Origin: a bacterium | GTDB taxonomy: Bacteria; Patescibacteriota; Minisyncoccia; Minisyncoccales; CG1-02-41-26 | DNA: 6,316 bases | Assembly (NCBI GenBank): GCA_030615715.1 | Contig: JAUWYS010000020.1 | Location: forward strand, 1 to 6,316 | Reading direction: 5' to 3' | Part shown: positions 5,174 to 6,316 of the stretch, one piece after another | How the letters are laid out: the number at the start of each line of letters is the position of its first letter | Numbering within the stretch: position 1 is the first letter of the stretch | The notes under the pieces: generated by a model | Database searches by the model: none | Told to the model about the DNA's origin: nothing | Seen by the model: only the letters and a program-made list of their open reading frames with translations | Program-made: the position numbers and the translations under genes

Positions 5174-5650
5174 ATGGCTGAGGAAAAACCTAAAAAAGAA
5201 TCTCCGAAGGAGGAAAAAGCAGAAGAAAAGAAAGAAGAGATTAAAGTTCCAGAGAAATTCAAGAAATTAGTTGAAGAAATTGAGAAAATGGCAGTTGGAG
5301 ATTTGGCTGAACTGGTTAAGATTTTGGAGAAAAAGTTTGGCGTTTCGGCTGCTCCTCAAATGATAGCTCACGCGCCTGCCGGTGCCACTGCCCCTGCTGA
5401 AGGGGAAGGAGGTGCCGCTGCAGAAGAAAAATCTGTCTTTAATATTGAACTTAAAGAAGTTGGCTCAAAAAAGATTGATGTGATAAAAGTGGTTAGAGAT
5501 ATTACTCAAAAGGGCCTCAAAGAGTCAAAGGATTTAGTTGATGCTGCTGAGAAAGAAACCCAGATGATTAAAGAGAATGTCAAAAAAGAGGAGGCAGAGG
5601 AAATTAAAAAGAAATTTGAGGCAGCTGGCGCCAAGATAGAGCTGAAATAA
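5174..5650 (+). CDS. rplL: 50S ribosomal protein L7/L12 with N-terminal extension
   Basis: The product is 158 aa, against about 120-130 aa in most bacteria. L7/L12 forms the flexible stalk dimers that recruit translational GTPases. Residues 2-24 are an added Lys/Glu-rich segment ([20 protein letters not shown]...). The dimerisation/L10-binding helices (about 27-58, [20 protein letters not shown]...FGVSAA), an Ala/Gly/Pro hinge (59-84) and the globular C-terminal domain (85-158) follow. The conserved factor-binding surface reads [20 protein letters not shown] (101-120), and the domain ends [11 protein letters not shown] 5174 is one base after the rplJ stop and has no clear ribosome binding site, so translation is likely coupled. 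The stop codon TAA is also the first three bases of a 29-nt repeat. Confidence 0.96.
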   Translation: MAEEKPKKESPKEEKAEEKKEEIKVPEKFKKLVEEIEKMAVGDLAELVKILEKKFGVSAAPQMIAHAPAGATAPAEGEGGAAAEEKSVFNIELKEVGSKKIDVIKVVRDITQKGLKESKDLVDAAEKETQMIKENVKKEEAEEIKKKFEAAGAKIELK

Positions 5651-5676
5651 GAACCTGCCTGCGGGCAGAACCTTGA
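5648..5676 (+). repeat. 29-nt direct repeat, first copy, starting at the rplL stop codon
   Basis: TAAGAACCTGCCTGCGGGCA and the following nine bases recur exactly at 5689-5717, with 12 nt between copies. Each copy contains a 5-bp hairpin, CTGCC-TGCG-GGCAG, flanked by AGAACC/GAACC. The second copy is the inner end of the right inverted repeat, so this first copy is an extra partial unit. There is no T-run after the hairpin, so it is not a clear terminator. Confidence 0.85.
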
Positions 5677-5687
5677 ATACTTCGTAT

Positions 5688-5753
5688 ATAAGAACCTGCC
5701 TGCGGGCAGAACCTTGATTTCGGCAAGGTAAAATAAATATATTCCGAAAATAA
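5688..5753 (-). repeat. Right copy of the inverted repeat flanking rplJ-rplL
   Basis: Read on the minus strand this matches 4565-4628 over its whole length, with two one-base indels and a few A/T differences. It contains the second copy of the 29-nt direct repeat (5689-5717), then the CCTTG/CAAGG hairpin and an A/T-rich outer end (TATATTCCGAAAATAA). It carries no gene. In the rplJL transcript it would be complementary to the 5' UTR. Confidence 0.85.
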
Positions 5754-5816
5754 TCACTAATTATTATTGATTAATTTTCAATTGACCCATATCCTTTTTT
5801 AGAATATTGTCTTTTA

Positions 5817-5836
5817 CTATTGACAAAGTTCAATAG
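5817..5836. repeat. 7-bp inverted repeat over the -35 of the PKD-protein promoter, possible operator
   Basis: CTATTGA (5817-5823) and TCAATAG (5830-5836) are exact reverse complements with a 6-nt centre. The left arm overlaps the -35 TTGACA and the right arm lies in the spacer, a typical repressor position. Whether a regulator binds is unknown. Confidence 0.4.
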
Positions 5837-5848
5837 ATTTGATATAAT
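5820..5848 (+). promoter_or_regulatory. Perfect-consensus sigma70-type promoter
   Basis: TTGACA (5820-5825), a 17-nt spacer and TATAAT (5843-5848) match the consensus exactly. The predicted start is near 5855, giving a leader of about 29 nt before the ATG at 5884. It is the strongest promoter in the window and serves a secreted protein. Confidence 0.88.
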
Positions 5849-5870
5849 ATAGGTATTAAAAAGAAAATAA

Positions 5871-5876
5871 GGGAGG
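5871..5876 (+). promoter_or_regulatory. Strong Shine-Dalgarno of the PKD-like protein gene
   Basis: GGGAGG lies 7 nt before ATG 5884, close to ideal spacing, and fixes the start. Among the plus-strand genes it is the only clear ribosome binding site. Confidence 0.85.
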
Positions 5877-5883
5877 CTAACGA

Positions 5884-6316
5884 ATGAAAAAGATAATTTC
5901 AGGTTTGTTGGTAGTGGCAATTTTGGTGATGATTGGGGTGCCCGCAGCAGTAGCTTCTCGTTACCGGTATCCTCGAGCCCAATTTGAATGGTATTTGGAC
6001 AGAGAGGGAAGGTTAGTTCTTGATGCCTCTTGTTCCGAGAGGCGCATCGAGAAGTACCGTTGGGAGATCAGGGACCGTGAATGCAATTACTTGGTAGAGC
6101 GTGGTCATGGTCGTATCTACCGGACCGATATCTATGAAAATTACTACGGTCCTGGTAGATACTGGGTGAAGTTAACAGTAACTGATCCAGACGGACGGAA
6201 GGACTCAATCCGAGAGAAAGTCACAATACCGCAGAAGTATCATCGGAGGAGATGGAGATACAGAAAAGAGACTGAGTTGACAAAAGAAGAAAGGGCATTG
6301 GCTTGGTGGATTATTG
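5884..6316 (+). CDS. Secreted PKD-like domain protein, 3'-truncated by the window edge
   Basis: The frame is open from ATG 5884 to the window end (144 codons visible). Residues 1-24 form a clear signal peptide: MKKIISG, a hydrophobic core (LLVVAILVMIGV), and AVA before Ser25 as the likely cleavage site. The mature part resembles a PKD/Ig-like beta domain (about 34-115): LVLDASCSERRIEKYRWEIRD corresponds to the usual DASxS...I..Y.W...D pattern, and GPGRYWVKLTVTDPDG (89-104) to the G.Y.V.LTVTD.G strand. Cys50 and Cys67 could form a disulfide. A basic stretch, YHRRRWRYRK, follows the domain. It is Arg-rich, with 12 of 22 arginines encoded by CGN, unlike rplJ where all are AGR. PKD domains usually mediate binding in extracellular or surface proteins; the partner is unknown. 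Strong promoter and ribosome binding site suggest high expression. Confidence 0.85.
   Translation, partial: MKKIISGLLVVAILVMIGVPAAVASRYRYPRAQFEWYLDREGRLVLDASCSERRIEKYRWEIRDRECNYLVERGHGRIYRTDIYENYYGPGRYWVKLTVTDPDGRKDSIREKVTIPQKYHRRRWRYRKETELTKEERALAWWII

Noticed and set aside
5206..5212. Internal AAGGAGG within rplL
   Set aside because: No start codon follows at a usable distance; it simply encodes the Lys/Glu-rich tail.
5676..5689. Resemblance of AATACTTCGTATAT to a loxP arm
   Set aside because: It is a short A/T-rich match, missing one base and lacking a second arm at the right spacing, so chance is the better explanation.
5648..5717. CRISPR-like pair of identical 29-nt repeats
   Set aside because: There are only two copies, the spacer is 12 nt, one copy overlaps the rplL stop, and no cas genes are visible. 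The repeat also belongs to the inverted repeat flanking rplJL.
5783..5810. Second possible promoter TTGACC-16-TATTGT upstream of the PKD gene
   Set aside because: The -10 is weak and the perfect promoter 37 bases downstream makes it unnecessary.

Overview
The window is A+T-rich bacterial chromosome with tightly packed genes. Three genes end in TGA (ychF, mltG and the DJ-1/PfpI gene), which argues for the standard bacterial code and against the TGA=Gly code of Gracilibacteria/Absconditabacteria. Several things suggest a member of the Candidate Phyla Radiation (Patescibacteria, Parcubacteria-like): the A+T-rich composition, the scarcity of Shine-Dalgarno sequences before housekeeping genes, an L7/L12 with a long Lys/Glu-rich N-terminal extension, and small hairpin repeats with a TGCCGAAGG core. 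This placement is inference; a ribosomal protein phylogeny would settle it.

Layout. (1) 3-1415, plus strand: the 3' part of ychF (OLA1-type P-loop NTPase), a 35-aa single-helix membrane ORF overlapping its stop codon, and a 100-aa three-helix membrane protein. (2) A 27-nt palindrome at 1464-1490 separates these from a convergent minus-strand gene (1513-2013) for an unrecognised membrane-anchored or lipoprotein-like protein. (3) A divergent promoter region (about 2100-2195) drives that gene leftward and an operon rightward: pcm (protein L-isoaspartate methyltransferase, apparently leaderless), mltG (endolytic murein transglycosylase) and a DJ-1/PfpI protein. Pcm and DJ-1 family members are often linked to protein damage, so the operon pairs possible protein repair or stress functions with septal/polar cell wall processing. 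(4) 4450-5753 is the rplJ-rplL unit. It has its own promoter, an L10-leader RNA whose closing helix is mutually exclusive with an intrinsic terminator, the L10 and L7/L12 genes, and a pair of about 65-nt inverted repeats bracketing the two genes. (5) From 5820, a perfect-consensus promoter and a strong ribosome binding site drive a secreted PKD-like protein that runs off the right edge.

The most unusual signals are the near-identical inverted repeats flanking rplJ-rplL, the L10-leader/terminator switch whose geometry does not obviously fit simple L10 repression, and a repeat that has entered pcm in frame and adds about nine residues. Only the two genes for exported proteins of unknown role have strong GGAGG ribosome binding sites, and they use more CGN arginine codons than the housekeeping genes, which sets them apart as possible later arrivals or a differently expressed class.
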